Shown here in pieces: positions 1 through 5,953 of a DNA stretch of 6,356 nt. The notes below the pieces were generated by a model. That model was not told where the DNA came from. It made no database searches and worked only from the letters and a program-made list of their open reading frames with translations. Within the stretch, counting starts at the first letter, position 1. The number at the start of each line of letters is the position of its first letter. The stretch comes from CAG-103 sp045112425 (GTDB lineage Bacteria; Bacillota; Clostridia; Oscillospirales; Oscillospiraceae). The position numbers were made by a program, and so were the translations under genes. The stretch covers positions 1-6,356 of the forward strand of contig JBGUHV010000109.1 in assembly GCA_045112425.1 (NCBI GenBank), given 5' to 3'.

Positions 1-459
1 CGCGCAGTCTTGACAGTAGCATCGGCCCGCGAGCGTGTAAGCGTCCTTCGTCCCGCAGAGCACACACAAATGGTTTTTCTTCAAGTATTGGTAATCTGCC
101 TTTTTCTCGGCGTTTTGCCGTGCTCTGAGCTCTTGGTTGGAATGGCGCCTCCTGCGCTGATCGTCGTTGATCTTTTTCGCGCATGCCGTGCAGTATGCCG
201 CGCCGCCTTTCGTGCGGTCATCCTGTCCGCCGCAAATGGTGCAGATGCCGTTTGCTTTCCGCTTCTCCTTCAGGAGGCGCTGCCGCTGATTTTCCTTCTC
301 GCTGCATTTGGCGCAGTAAATTTTCCCTGAAGTTGTCCGCTCGTCCTTCCCGCCGCAGTAAACGCAGAGGCCAGCCGCTTTCCGCTCCTCTCTCCGCGCT
401 TTCGACTGTTCTCTTTTGCGGAGCAGCTGCTCTTCCGTCAGCGCCTTTCGACTCGCCAT
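1..459 (-). CDS. Tandem zinc-ribbon repeat protein (partial, C-terminus beyond left edge)
   Basis: Reading down from the ATG at 457-459, the frame stays open for 153 codons to the window edge, so the 3' end is missing. The visible protein starts MASRKALTEEQLL and has a basic, probably helical N-terminus of about 30 residues. It then has three near-identical zinc-ribbon units: Cys32/35/49/52, Cys73/76/90/93 and Cys132/135/149/152. Each unit has exactly CX2C-X13-CX2C spacing, with a shared CG after the second Cys and shared Asp, Thr, Gly and Tyr positions. Linkers are rich in Arg, Lys, Gln and Glu. The repeated Cys pattern shows the frame is real. An in-frame TGA lies 9 nt upstream of the ATG, so no earlier start is possible. 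The SD is weak (GGTGGTGA in the 16-nt gap after the 140-aa gene), which may mean lower expression. Several zinc ribbons with basic linkers suggest nucleic-acid or protein binding, but no enzymatic domain is visible and the function is unknown. A late-gene regulator or a virion-associated protein are both possible. Confidence 0.85.
   Translation of the reverse strand, partial: MASRKALTEEQLLRKREQSKARREERKAAGLCVYCGGKDERTTSGKIYCAKCSEKENQRQRLLKEKRKANGICTICGGQDDRTKGGAAYCTACAKKINDDQRRRRHSNQELRARQNAEKKADYQYLKKNHLCVLCGTKDAYTLAGRCYCQDCA
4..366 (-). repeat. Three tandem zinc-ribbon units (protein-level repeat)
   Basis: The units lie at 304-366, 181-243 and 4-66, each counted from first to last Cys codon. 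Consensus: [LI]CxxCG[GT]xDxxTxxGxxYCxxC. The spacing between the first Cys of successive units is 41 and then 59 residues, so the ribbons are constant while the linkers vary. The third unit has one extra Cys (Cys147). More units may follow past the left edge. Confidence 0.85.
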
Positions 460-475
460 CCGACGTCACCACCGA

Positions 476-898
476 TCAGGAAGATTGGAATGTGTAATGG
501 AATTGCCCGAGACTGGTGATTTCGTTGTTCTCGATAACCAGCTTGAACGCCGCCACATACATAGCGCCATTAACGGGAATACAGTTGGAAAAGGCCAGCG
601 TCGCAGAGCCGCCGGTATAGATGCAGCCCATGTAGTGATATACAGCTCCGGAAGCAACGAGCTCGATGTTGTCCAGATGCTCCAGAATATCCTCGGCCGT
701 CACGTCGCCCGTGACGCTCCAAACACTCCCTTCAACGCCCCATGCAACCGGAACCTGAAACACGCCGCCTGTACTCATATTTCTGACCGCCTCCGTCATC
801 TGATCTATGGTCATCCCGCCGGTCGTGCCGGTCTTGGACTGGATCGCCGCTTTCAGCGCCGTGATCTTCGCTCTGGAAATAATGCCACGTTCGTCCAT
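476..898 (-). CDS. Small phage tail-appendage protein, 140 aa
   Basis: The start is the ATG at 896-898, which shares a base with the stop of the preceding gene (TGATG). A strong AGGAGGT lies 6 nt upstream. A TTG one codon earlier is in frame but badly placed. Residues 5-41 (GIISRAKITALKAAIQSKTG, then a GGMT..QM..AV segment) match in style the helical 'alternating I/A-x-A-I-R-x-K-T-G ... M-T-x-x-Q-M-x-x-A-I' module that I recognise in tail and fibre proteins of Firmicutes phages. Residues 47-140 are beta-rich with Gly-rich turns and look like a compact sandwich domain. There is no signal peptide, membrane segment or catalytic motif. Its place directly behind a fibre-like gene and a beta-rich accessory gene suggests a virion appendage or fibre tip; this is inferred from context and motif, not from a named family. 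Confidence 0.75.
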   Translation of the reverse strand: MDERGIISRAKITALKAAIQSKTGTTGGMTIDQMTEAVRNMSTGGVFQVPVAWGVEGSVWSVTGDVTAEDILEHLDNIELVASGAVYHYMGCIYTGGSATLAFSNCIPVNGAMYVAAFKLVIENNEITSLGQFHYTFQSS

Positions 899-1308
899 CA
901 AAAGACCTCCTCATCCCAGTCTGGCCATGTGGTATAGTCGCCATCTCCGTCCGGAGATGCATTCAGGACATTTTCGCTCGTGGCGTCCGCCACCTTGAGC
1001 CGGAGCTTCTGCTTGATGCCGACCACGTTGCCGCCTACAAACTGCACGCGGATATCGAGATCCGTGCGCCCTTGTTCAAGCTCGAAAGTCTGCTCCTGCG
1101 TGATCGGAAAGAGAAACTTTCCGAGGCTTTTGCTGAAGCACCTCGCAGGATTCAGATGAACCGGCTCCAGATCTCCCAGCGCAAATTCGATTTCTGCCAG
1201 CAACGGCAGATGCTCCTCGCTGATGGTTTCGCCGTTGAACTTGAGCTCGACGAGCAGGTTGTACTCGTCGCCCTGTTTGATGATCGGAATCGTTGTCACG
1301 TCAGCCAT
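898..1308 (-). CDS. Beta-rich phage appendage/baseplate-like protein, 136 aa
   Basis: The start MADVTTIPIIKQGDEY is chosen because its ATG (1306-1308) overlaps the fibre stop as TAATG and has AGGAGGG 6 nt upstream; an ATG six codons earlier has no such support. The protein is a run of alternating hydrophobic strands: QGDEYNLLVELKFNG at 12-26, an IEFALGDL strand near 40-47, FPITQEQTFELEQG at 67-80 and LDIRVQFVGGNVVGIKQ at 84-100. It ends with SENVL and an acidic, aromatic tail (DGDGDYTTWPDWDEEVF). The 'QGD-Y-L-L ... FP-TQE-TF-L ... RV-F-G-VIG' pattern resembles small Ig-like/BppU-N-like sandwich proteins encoded among tail-fibre genes of Firmicutes phages. I recognise the pattern but cannot assign a named family with certainty. 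A structural link between tail and appendages, or a fibre assembly factor, are plausible roles. Confidence 0.75.
   Translation of the reverse strand: MADVTTIPIIKQGDEYNLLVELKFNGETISEEHLPLLAEIEFALGDLEPVHLNPARCFSKSLGKFLFPITQEQTFELEQGRTDLDIRVQFVGGNVVGIKQKLRLKVADATSENVLNASPDGDGDYTTWPDWDEEVF
905..911 (-). promoter_or_regulatory. RBS of the 140-aa appendage gene
   Basis: AGGAGGT, 6 nt before the ATG at 896-898 and inside the end of the upstream gene. It decides the ATG over the adjacent upstream TTG and supports coupled translation through the TGATG overlap. Confidence 0.85.
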
Positions 1309-2090
1309 TACGATCCCTCCTGACAAATGTAGAACCCGGAAACATAGACAGAGAATTTTTTGTTCAATTCTGCATCCGTCAATCCGAGAAGATATACGCG
1401 CATTTCGTTTCCGAGATCAATGTCGGCCCTTCCGTCGATGTAGACCTTGTCTCTGAACGAAGAACCCATGTAGCTGTGCGCGTTTGCAGCCAGAACAACA
1501 TGGCCCTGTACGCCCCTTCTCTTCGGGAGCGGGATAAAGGCGTTTGGGGTCTCTGTAGTCGTTACATTGAAGATGACGTCGCCGACAACGTGGATCAGCT
1601 TGAGAGCGCTGCAGTAGTAAAACCGCAGTGTGTTCGACTCATAGTCCTTTCCCGATGTGGGTTGAATCGGAGTAGAGTTCGTCAGTTCGACCCACTCAAA
1701 CACGCTGCTCGCAATTTTTTCTGCAGTAACAGCGCCGTCGAGCAGCTTGTCTTCCGTCACAGCGCCGTCCACCAGCTTTTCGGTGCTGATGGAGTTATTC
1801 GGCACGGCGCCCTGAGAAGCGCCCGCGAGCTGCTGCTGCACGTTCTCAATTGCGTCCTGCACATTTTCAGCCGGAACGCCCGTGCTCCTCTGGAAGCCGA
1901 TCTCAGCCGCTCCGCCCGTGCCCTCCAGCTCGCCGATCATCTGATTGACGGCGTTCTTGATGTTCTCGGCCGCCTGGTCAAAGGCCATCTTGAGCGCCGC
2001 CGCGCTCATTCTTCCGCCGAGTCCCGTTGGACGGTTCGGCAGATTGCGGATGATCTCCACAGCCGTGTCTCTGATTCGTGTCAGGCTCAT
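1308..2090 (-). CDS. Tail fibre / receptor-binding-like protein, 260 aa
   Basis: The start is MSLTRIRDTAVE (ATG 2088-2090), which forms an ATGA overlap with the zinc-ribbon gene and has a perfect AAGGAGGT 6 nt upstream. A longer in-frame form from 2120 lies inside that gene and lacks an SD. Layout: residues 1-55 hold a helical N-terminus with LPNRPTGLGGRMSAAALKMA, a type of leader seen at the N-terminus of phage appendage proteins. Residues 60-90 contain a TGVPAENVQDAIENVQQQL segment typical of trimeric fibre shafts. Residues 101-130 carry three 10-residue repeats around TEKLVDGA. Residues 130-260 form a beta-rich head with an F-IPLP segment near 185-189 and VYIDG...FSVYVSGFYI near the end, similar to jelly-roll receptor-binding heads. 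The likely role is host-surface binding at the tail. The head domain assignment is inferred from pattern; receptor specificity cannot be read from sequence. Confidence 0.8.
   Translation of the reverse strand: MSLTRIRDTAVEIIRNLPNRPTGLGGRMSAAALKMAFDQAAENIKNAVNQMIGELEGTGGAAEIGFQRSTGVPAENVQDAIENVQQQLAGASQGAVPNNSISTEKLVDGAVTEDKLLDGAVTAEKIASSVFEWVELTNSTPIQPTSGKDYESNTLRFYYCSALKLIHVVGDVIFNVTTTETPNAFIPLPKRRGVQGHVVLAANAHSYMGSSFRDKVYIDGRADIDLGNEMRVYLLGLTDAELNKKFSVYVSGFYICQEGS
1315..1321 (-). promoter_or_regulatory. RBS of the 136-aa gene
   Basis: AGGAGGG, 6 nt before the ATG at 1306-1308. It sits downstream of the alternative ATG at 1324-1326, so it selects the shorter 136-aa form. Confidence 0.85.
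1701..1790 (-). repeat. Three 10-residue fibre-shaft repeats
   Basis: Codons 101-130 of the fibre protein encode ISTEKLVDGA, VTEDKLLDGA and the degenerate VTAEKIASSV, with a 30-nt period. The DNA is also repeated: acagcgccgtc occurs at 1729-1739 and again at 1759-1769. Such short K-[LI]-x-D-G-A-V repeats are typical of trimeric phage fibre stalks. Confidence 0.8.
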
Positions 2091-2212
2091 TTCACGACCT
2101 CCTTCCCGTGCTTCTCGCATTTCGGGTTGCGGCAGGCGTAGACCGTGCCGCCGCTCACCAGCCGCAGCCGGATCATCTCAAGCCCGCACAGATTGCATTT
2201 CGTATCGTTCAT
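2087..2212 (-). CDS. 41-aa zinc-ribbon protein
   Basis: This short gene starts at the ATG at 2210-2212, one base after the portal TGA (2214-2216), and ends with a TGA at 2087-2089 that overlaps the fibre ATG (ATGA). AAGGAG lies 9 nt upstream of the start, inside the last portal codons. The protein begins MNDTKCNLCGLEMIRLRLVS and has two Cys pairs, CX2C (Cys6, Cys9) and CX4C (Cys27, Cys32), separated by 17 residues, followed by a Lys/His-rich tail. This is a minimal one-zinc ribbon. Coupled overlaps on both sides, a good SD and the Cys pattern all support it as a real gene despite its size. Small ribbons of this sort (for example Mu Com-like proteins) can act in RNA or DNA binding, but nothing here identifies a target. 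Function unknown. Confidence 0.82.
   Translation of the reverse strand: MNDTKCNLCGLEMIRLRLVSGGTVYACRNPKCEKHGKEVVK
2097..2104 (-). promoter_or_regulatory. RBS of the fibre gene
   Basis: AAGGAGGT, a full match to the anti-SD, 6 nt before the ATG at 2088-2090 and within the zinc-ribbon coding sequence. It selects the 260-aa form of the fibre protein. Confidence 0.87.
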
Positions 2213-2213
2213 A

Positions 2214-4076
2214 TCAAATCGCTCCTTCCGTCATCGGCAGCGCCGGCAGCGTGTCAAAGCCGTCCCTCGCCGGCGGCATTCCGATCGGCGCGCCGCCCGT
2301 CGGCATTCCGATCGGTCCGGCGGCCGGAAGCTGCTCCGGCAAAGCGGGCGTTTCAAATTTTGCACGCCATCCGTCAATGATTTCCTTCTTGTTCGGGATG
2401 TCCAGGATCTCCAGCTCCGCGGCAATGATTTTCCAGTTGTCCGCTGTGATATTCATCTGCGCAATGGCCTCGAGCACGCGAAGCGTCGCCTGCTTGCCCT
2501 TGATCACGCCGTCCCCTGCCGTCACGGTCACGTCCACGCGCGGCCAGTATTCCTGCTGCTCGCGCACGATCACGTCCGGCTGCTGCGCGTCGTAGACCGG
2601 CGCCACGACGCCTCGGATCATTGCGCTGTTGAAAACGTCGCTGATCGGCTCTTCGTCCTTCTTCTTTGCGCCGATGAAAATAAGGCGATCCGTGTCGTAG
2701 AACTCAAGGCAGCTCCAGTCGATCAGCTCATACAGCCGCTCGAAACCCTTGCTGCGGTCCGCGATCTTGATCTCGTCCTGCGCTTGGGCGTCCTGTCGCA
2801 TGAAGCTCAGAGCCGTCGCCGTCGTGGCCCTGCTGGCCTCCGCGCCCTGGTTCGTCTCATAATTGCGGTTCGCCCTCTGGATCTGCCGCTGATACCATTC
2901 CACGCCGCCCACGGCGTTCTGAATGCTCTGCAGGCCGCCGAGACGGCGGACGCTGTTGATTTTGCCCTGTTTGAGCTCCCAAATTGCGCCGGGCTCGTTG
3001 CTCGGTCCCTTGCCGTCGGCAAACACGCCCTGCTCTGTGAGCACAATGCCGTTTGCCATCATGGAGTCGTTCGCTTCCGCCATGCCGAGTTTTCTGTCCG
3101 CGGCGTCCACCATTCCGAGGATCGCAAACAGCTCGCTCTTGTTGTAGAATTGGTTTTCGTCCCGGATTCTCCAGTAATGCACGAACGGAAACAGCTTGTT
3201 CTGCCGGCATGTGTGCTCCCAGTAATTCGGGATGTACTTGATTTCCTTCCCGCCCACCTGAATTGAGCAGCCGACGGTTCCGGCCGAAATGCGCTTTCCT
3301 TCCTCGGTCACATCAAACGGATGCTTGAACCAGTGTTCCAGCACGGTCACGGTGTCCTCCTCGTCGTTGACGCCGCTCGTCATGTCGAACAGCTTGAGCT
3401 CCGAGGAGTAATCCGTGCTCATCACTTCCTCCGGGTCGATCCCGAGCTTTTTCAGCTCCTTCGCGTAGTGATTGCAGAATGCCACCTTGTGCATCCTGTA
3501 CAGATGAATCACATACTGTCCGGCCTGAATGCCCTTTTCCCTGCAGGCAGGATCCACATAGAGTGCCTCCACCGGCACGTCCTCAATGTGAATGTCGCCC
3601 TCGTCCGCGCCGCAGCGCATTTCCGGATCCCAGTACACCTTCCAAAAGGCGTCGCCCAATTTCACGAGCCGGCGCTCATTGGACGTGTTCATGTCATCCA
3701 GACGGTTGTTTTCGCACACAAAGCGGACGGCGTGCTCGCGGAGCTTTGCCTTCTGGCTGTCGAGATCGTCGTCCCTGCCGCGAAACTCCGGCTCCGGGAC
3801 GCTCGTCTGGATCTGCGTCTCCACAGCGATATACGGGTCCGGGATCACAGCCGGGTCAAACGGCAGTCCGCGCTCCTCGTATGCTTCCTTCATTTCCATT
3901 GCGGCGTCGTGCAGGAAATTGTAATAGTCGTTAAAGGTCTCCCAGTCCCGCTCCGCCGGCGCTCTGGCGTTTCTCGCCTTGCCGAACAGATCCGCGACCG
4001 TGCTCTGTCTGGCCTCGCGGTCGGAGTAGTCATAGCCCGTCGCCCGGGCGATGGAGTCCATCTTCTTGCGCTTCAT
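2214..4076 (-). CDS. Phage portal protein, 620 aa
   Basis: The portal is the dodecameric ring at the capsid vertex through which DNA is packaged and ejected. The protein begins MKRKKMDSIARATGYDYSDR. Features typical of a large P22-like portal, with residues numbered from this start: a helical N-terminus; a wing-type segment with DPYIAVETQIQTSVPEPEFRG near 80-100; an LGDAFWKVYWDPE strand pair near 140-152; a VDAADRKLGMAEANDSMMANG helix and strand near 323-343; and a long helical stretch near 395-455 with QIQRANRNYETNQGAEASRA and a KGFERLYELIDW helix. The C-terminus (from about 575) is a Pro/Gly-rich, probably disordered tail. Start choice: the ATG at 4074-4076 has AGGGAG 6 nt upstream. An alternative ATG at 4089-4091 gives 625 aa and an ATGA overlap with the nozzle stop but no clear SD. 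Length fits the 600-750 aa of podovirus portals. The assignment rests on overall pattern. Confidence 0.83.
   Translation of the reverse strand: MKRKKMDSIARATGYDYSDREARQSTVADLFGKARNARAPAERDWETFNDYYNFLHDAAMEMKEAYEERGLPFDPAVIPDPYIAVETQIQTSVPEPEFRGRDDDLDSQKAKLREHAVRFVCENNRLDDMNTSNERRLVKLGDAFWKVYWDPEMRCGADEGDIHIEDVPVEALYVDPACREKGIQAGQYVIHLYRMHKVAFCNHYAKELKKLGIDPEEVMSTDYSSELKLFDMTSGVNDEEDTVTVLEHWFKHPFDVTEEGKRISAGTVGCSIQVGGKEIKYIPNYWEHTCRQNKLFPFVHYWRIRDENQFYNKSELFAILGMVDAADRKLGMAEANDSMMANGIVLTEQGVFADGKGPSNEPGAIWELKQGKINSVRRLGGLQSIQNAVGGVEWYQRQIQRANRNYETNQGAEASRATTATALSFMRQDAQAQDEIKIADRSKGFERLYELIDWSCLEFYDTDRLIFIGAKKKDEEPISDVFNSAMIRGVVAPVYDAQQPDVIVREQQEYWPRVDVTVTAGDGVIKGKQATLRVLEAIAQMNITADNWKIIAAELEILDIPNKKEIIDGWRAKFETPALPEQLPAAGPIGMPTGGAPIGMPPARDGFDTLPALPMTEGAI
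2222..2227 (-). promoter_or_regulatory. RBS of the 41-aa zinc-ribbon gene
   Basis: AAGGAG, 9 nt before the ATG at 2210-2212 and within the last portal codons. It is part of the case for this very short gene being real. Confidence 0.75.
2274..2315 (-). repeat. Short direct repeat coding the portal Pro/Gly tail
   Basis: The 15-nt sequence cggcattccgatcgg occurs at 2274-2288 and again at 2301-2315, with a 27-nt period (9 codons). It encodes the twice-repeated PIGMP in the portal C-terminal tail. This is a low-complexity, probably flexible region. Confidence 0.85.
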
Positions 4077-4082
4077 GCTCTT

Positions 4083-4088
4083 CTCCCT
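4083..4088 (-). promoter_or_regulatory. RBS of the portal gene
   Basis: AGGGAG, 6 nt before the ATG at 4074-4076. It favours that start over the ATG at 4089-4091, which has no SD-like sequence before it. Confidence 0.65.
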
Positions 4089-5950
4089 CATTTCTTCGCA
4101 AAGTTACCGCACACATAGTGCTTCGTGATCGCGAACACGCCGAAGCCCTGCCGCTCCGCCTCGTTCACCACGAGCAGCTGCAGGCGCTTGTATTTCTTGA
4201 TTTTCGTGTGAAGCATGATGTCCTTCGGCCCGTCGTAGGTCTCGAACGTGAAATCGTCAAAGTCGAGATCCTCCCACGAGAAGATTGTCATGCTGCCCTC
4301 CGCGATCAGCCGCTCGGCCTGCTCGTCCTTGATCACGTAGACCTTCGCAGAAGTGTGGGCGTTCGGCTTGATCGTCACGGCAGCCCCGCGCTTGATCATG
4401 GTCTTTTCCACCGTGGCGTCACCGTCGTCGTCGAGCTTCGTTGCCCACACGGCGCGCACGGGCTGGTCGTCGTCCATAAAGCGTTCCACGCCCTCCACGT
4501 CGTTGTTGAACCTGCAGACGCGCCCGTCCGACGTTCCAAACCAGAGATCCTCCTCCGCGCCTCGGTTGTTCACCATCCAGCAGCGCGCCGGGACCGCGTC
4601 CCAAAAGTACCCCTCATAGGAGAAGTCGCTCTGGCTCGCGTAACGATAGCTTTTCGCCTGGCGGGCGTCGAGGACGTAAACGTGCCCGTTTCCGACCGAA
4701 AGCAGATACATTCCCTGCCACTGCACGGCCGCCGCCTCGGTGAGATCCGGCTCGCGTGTCAGCGCGCCGTTAAGGAAATAGCTTCGGTTCTGCGCAAGCC
4801 GCTCCGAGGTATAGAGAGAGGTCGTCAGCGCATAAATGCCCGTCCCGGAGAGAAACAGCGGTTCCTCCAGCAGCCGTGCAAAGCCGCTCGTGTTCACCGC
4901 GCCGACGCCCGCGAGCGCCGCACGGATCGGAAACACGGCCTCGCCCTCTTCGTCGAGCTCTGCCGAGCGCAGAAACACGGAACTGTCCTGCGGATGCTGC
5001 TCCTTGACGATTCCGAGATAAGCGCCCATCCTGCAGTAACCGAGGATCTTCACGCCTTCAAGCCCGATCGCCGCATAGCTCGTATCCGGGATGAAAGCCG
5101 CGTCATAGACTCCGCTCGTCCAGTCCAGATTCGGATGATCCGGGTTGCCCGAAAGCACCACGCGGTTTGTCTCGCCCACACCGAATGCCGTGATGATCGT
5201 GCATTTATTGATGCGGTCTGCGTAGCCCTGCACAGTATGCGGGAACTTGATCTGCACATTGTCCTCCGCTCCGGCCAGAGGCGCCGGCGGCGCGGCGTCA
5301 AAGGTGATCGTCCCCGCGGCCCTGTCCGCCGTCCAGCCGCTCGTCATAGGCTCCCCGTTGACCGTGACGAAGATCTCGCCCTCCGCGTCGATCGTGGAAT
5401 CCAGCACATACGCCGTGCTGCTGCCGTCCGAAAGAAAGCTGTTCACGCGATACCGCCCGACAAGGTTGATGCTCTCATATGGTCTGCCGCCTCCTGCGGG
5501 GTCTCTGGAGATCACGGTCGTCGGCGCTTTCGCGCTCTCGGCCACATCCTCCACGCTCTCGCCGTCCCAGCAGAGATATTCCCCGCCGGTCACGATCCAG
5601 AGCTTCCCGCCCATCGGAACCGCCTGACTCCTTCCGTCGTTCAGTCCCGTTCTCGCAAGCGTCGGCTGTGCCCCGTCTGCCCAGGTGTACATTTTGGATC
5701 CGACGTGCGCGAGGAATTTCACCGTGTTCCCGAATTTCGCCGAGAACAGCCCGTTCACGCGGGCGTCTCCGAGCTTGTGCACCGTGCGCCATCCGAGGCG
5801 CTTTTCCGGCATGCCGCCCTGATCCGCAACCATGTTCGTGCAGAACGGGCTCCTCGTCGGATGCACGTTGCACGGGTCCGAAGAGAAGTCCGCCCCGCGG
5901 AACGTGTTATAGATCGTTGTGCGGATGCTCAGTCCTGTTCGTCTCGCCAT
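4088..5950 (-). CDS. Beta-propeller-like tail nozzle/hub protein, 620 aa
   Basis: The gene starts at the ATG at 5948-5950, 3 nt after the adaptor stop, with GGAGGGG inside the end of that gene. The N-terminus, with NTFRGADFSSDP (15-26) and then RSPFCTNMVADQGGMPEKRLGW (residues 33-54), is the 'ring-closing' style opening that I associate with podovirus tail nozzle or DNA-stabilisation proteins. Repeated WD-like blade strands follow: LWIVTGGEYLCWDG (117-130), RVVLSGNPDHPNLDW (263-277), YLGIVKEQ (311-318), LFLSGTGIYALTTS (365-378), MYLLSVGNGHVYVLD (414-428) and LWFGTSDGRVCRFN (469-482). An extra beta domain sits at about 165-236. The C-terminal 120 residues form a separate beta domain (KKYKRLQLLVVNEAERQGFGVF). 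No enzymatic motif or membrane segment is seen. By position after the adaptor, it fills the place of P22 gp10 or T7 gp12, closing the short tail tube. A virion tail role is well supported; the exact family is inferred. Confidence 0.68.
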   Translation of the reverse strand: MARRTGLSIRTTIYNTFRGADFSSDPCNVHPTRSPFCTNMVADQGGMPEKRLGWRTVHKLGDARVNGLFSAKFGNTVKFLAHVGSKMYTWADGAQPTLARTGLNDGRSQAVPMGGKLWIVTGGEYLCWDGESVEDVAESAKAPTTVISRDPAGGGRPYESINLVGRYRVNSFLSDGSSTAYVLDSTIDAEGEIFVTVNGEPMTSGWTADRAAGTITFDAAPPAPLAGAEDNVQIKFPHTVQGYADRINKCTIITAFGVGETNRVVLSGNPDHPNLDWTSGVYDAAFIPDTSYAAIGLEGVKILGYCRMGAYLGIVKEQHPQDSSVFLRSAELDEEGEAVFPIRAALAGVGAVNTSGFARLLEEPLFLSGTGIYALTTSLYTSERLAQNRSYFLNGALTREPDLTEAAAVQWQGMYLLSVGNGHVYVLDARQAKSYRYASQSDFSYEGYFWDAVPARCWMVNNRGAEEDLWFGTSDGRVCRFNNDVEGVERFMDDDQPVRAVWATKLDDDGDATVEKTMIKRGAAVTIKPNAHTSAKVYVIKDEQAERLIAEGSMTIFSWEDLDFDDFTFETYDGPKDIMLHTKIKKYKRLQLLVVNEAERQGFGVFAITKHYVCGNFAKK

Positions 5951-5953
5951 GAC

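Noticed and set aside
218..472. Minus-strand 84-codon frame beginning MVTSDGESKG
   Set aside because: It lies out of frame within the zinc-ribbon array gene, whose repeated Cys pattern clearly marks the true frame.
460..475. Promoter or terminator in the 16-nt gap before the zinc-ribbon array
   Set aside because: Too short for a -35/-10 promoter, and it has no hairpin with a T-run; only a gacgtc palindrome is present.
183..937. Plus-strand frames of 104 and 173 codons at the left end
   Set aside because: They are antisense to the zinc-ribbon and 140-aa genes and show no recognisable domain or ribosome binding site.
476..2090. Diversity-generating retroelement target in the fibre genes
   Set aside because: No reverse transcriptase, template/variable repeat pair or adenine-biased repeat is visible in the window.
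4077..4091. Longer portal start at 4089-4091 giving an ATGA overlap with the nozzle gene
   Set aside because: The ATG has no SD-like sequence, while the ATG five codons later has AGGGAG at ideal spacing. It is kept only as an alternative.
1293..4118. Long plus-strand open frames (282, 373 and 265 codons) antisense to the fibre and portal genes
   Set aside because: They mirror genes with strong protein-level evidence, have no plausible SD or domain pattern, are rich in Arg/His/Leu/Val, and are expected by chance opposite GC-rich coding DNA.
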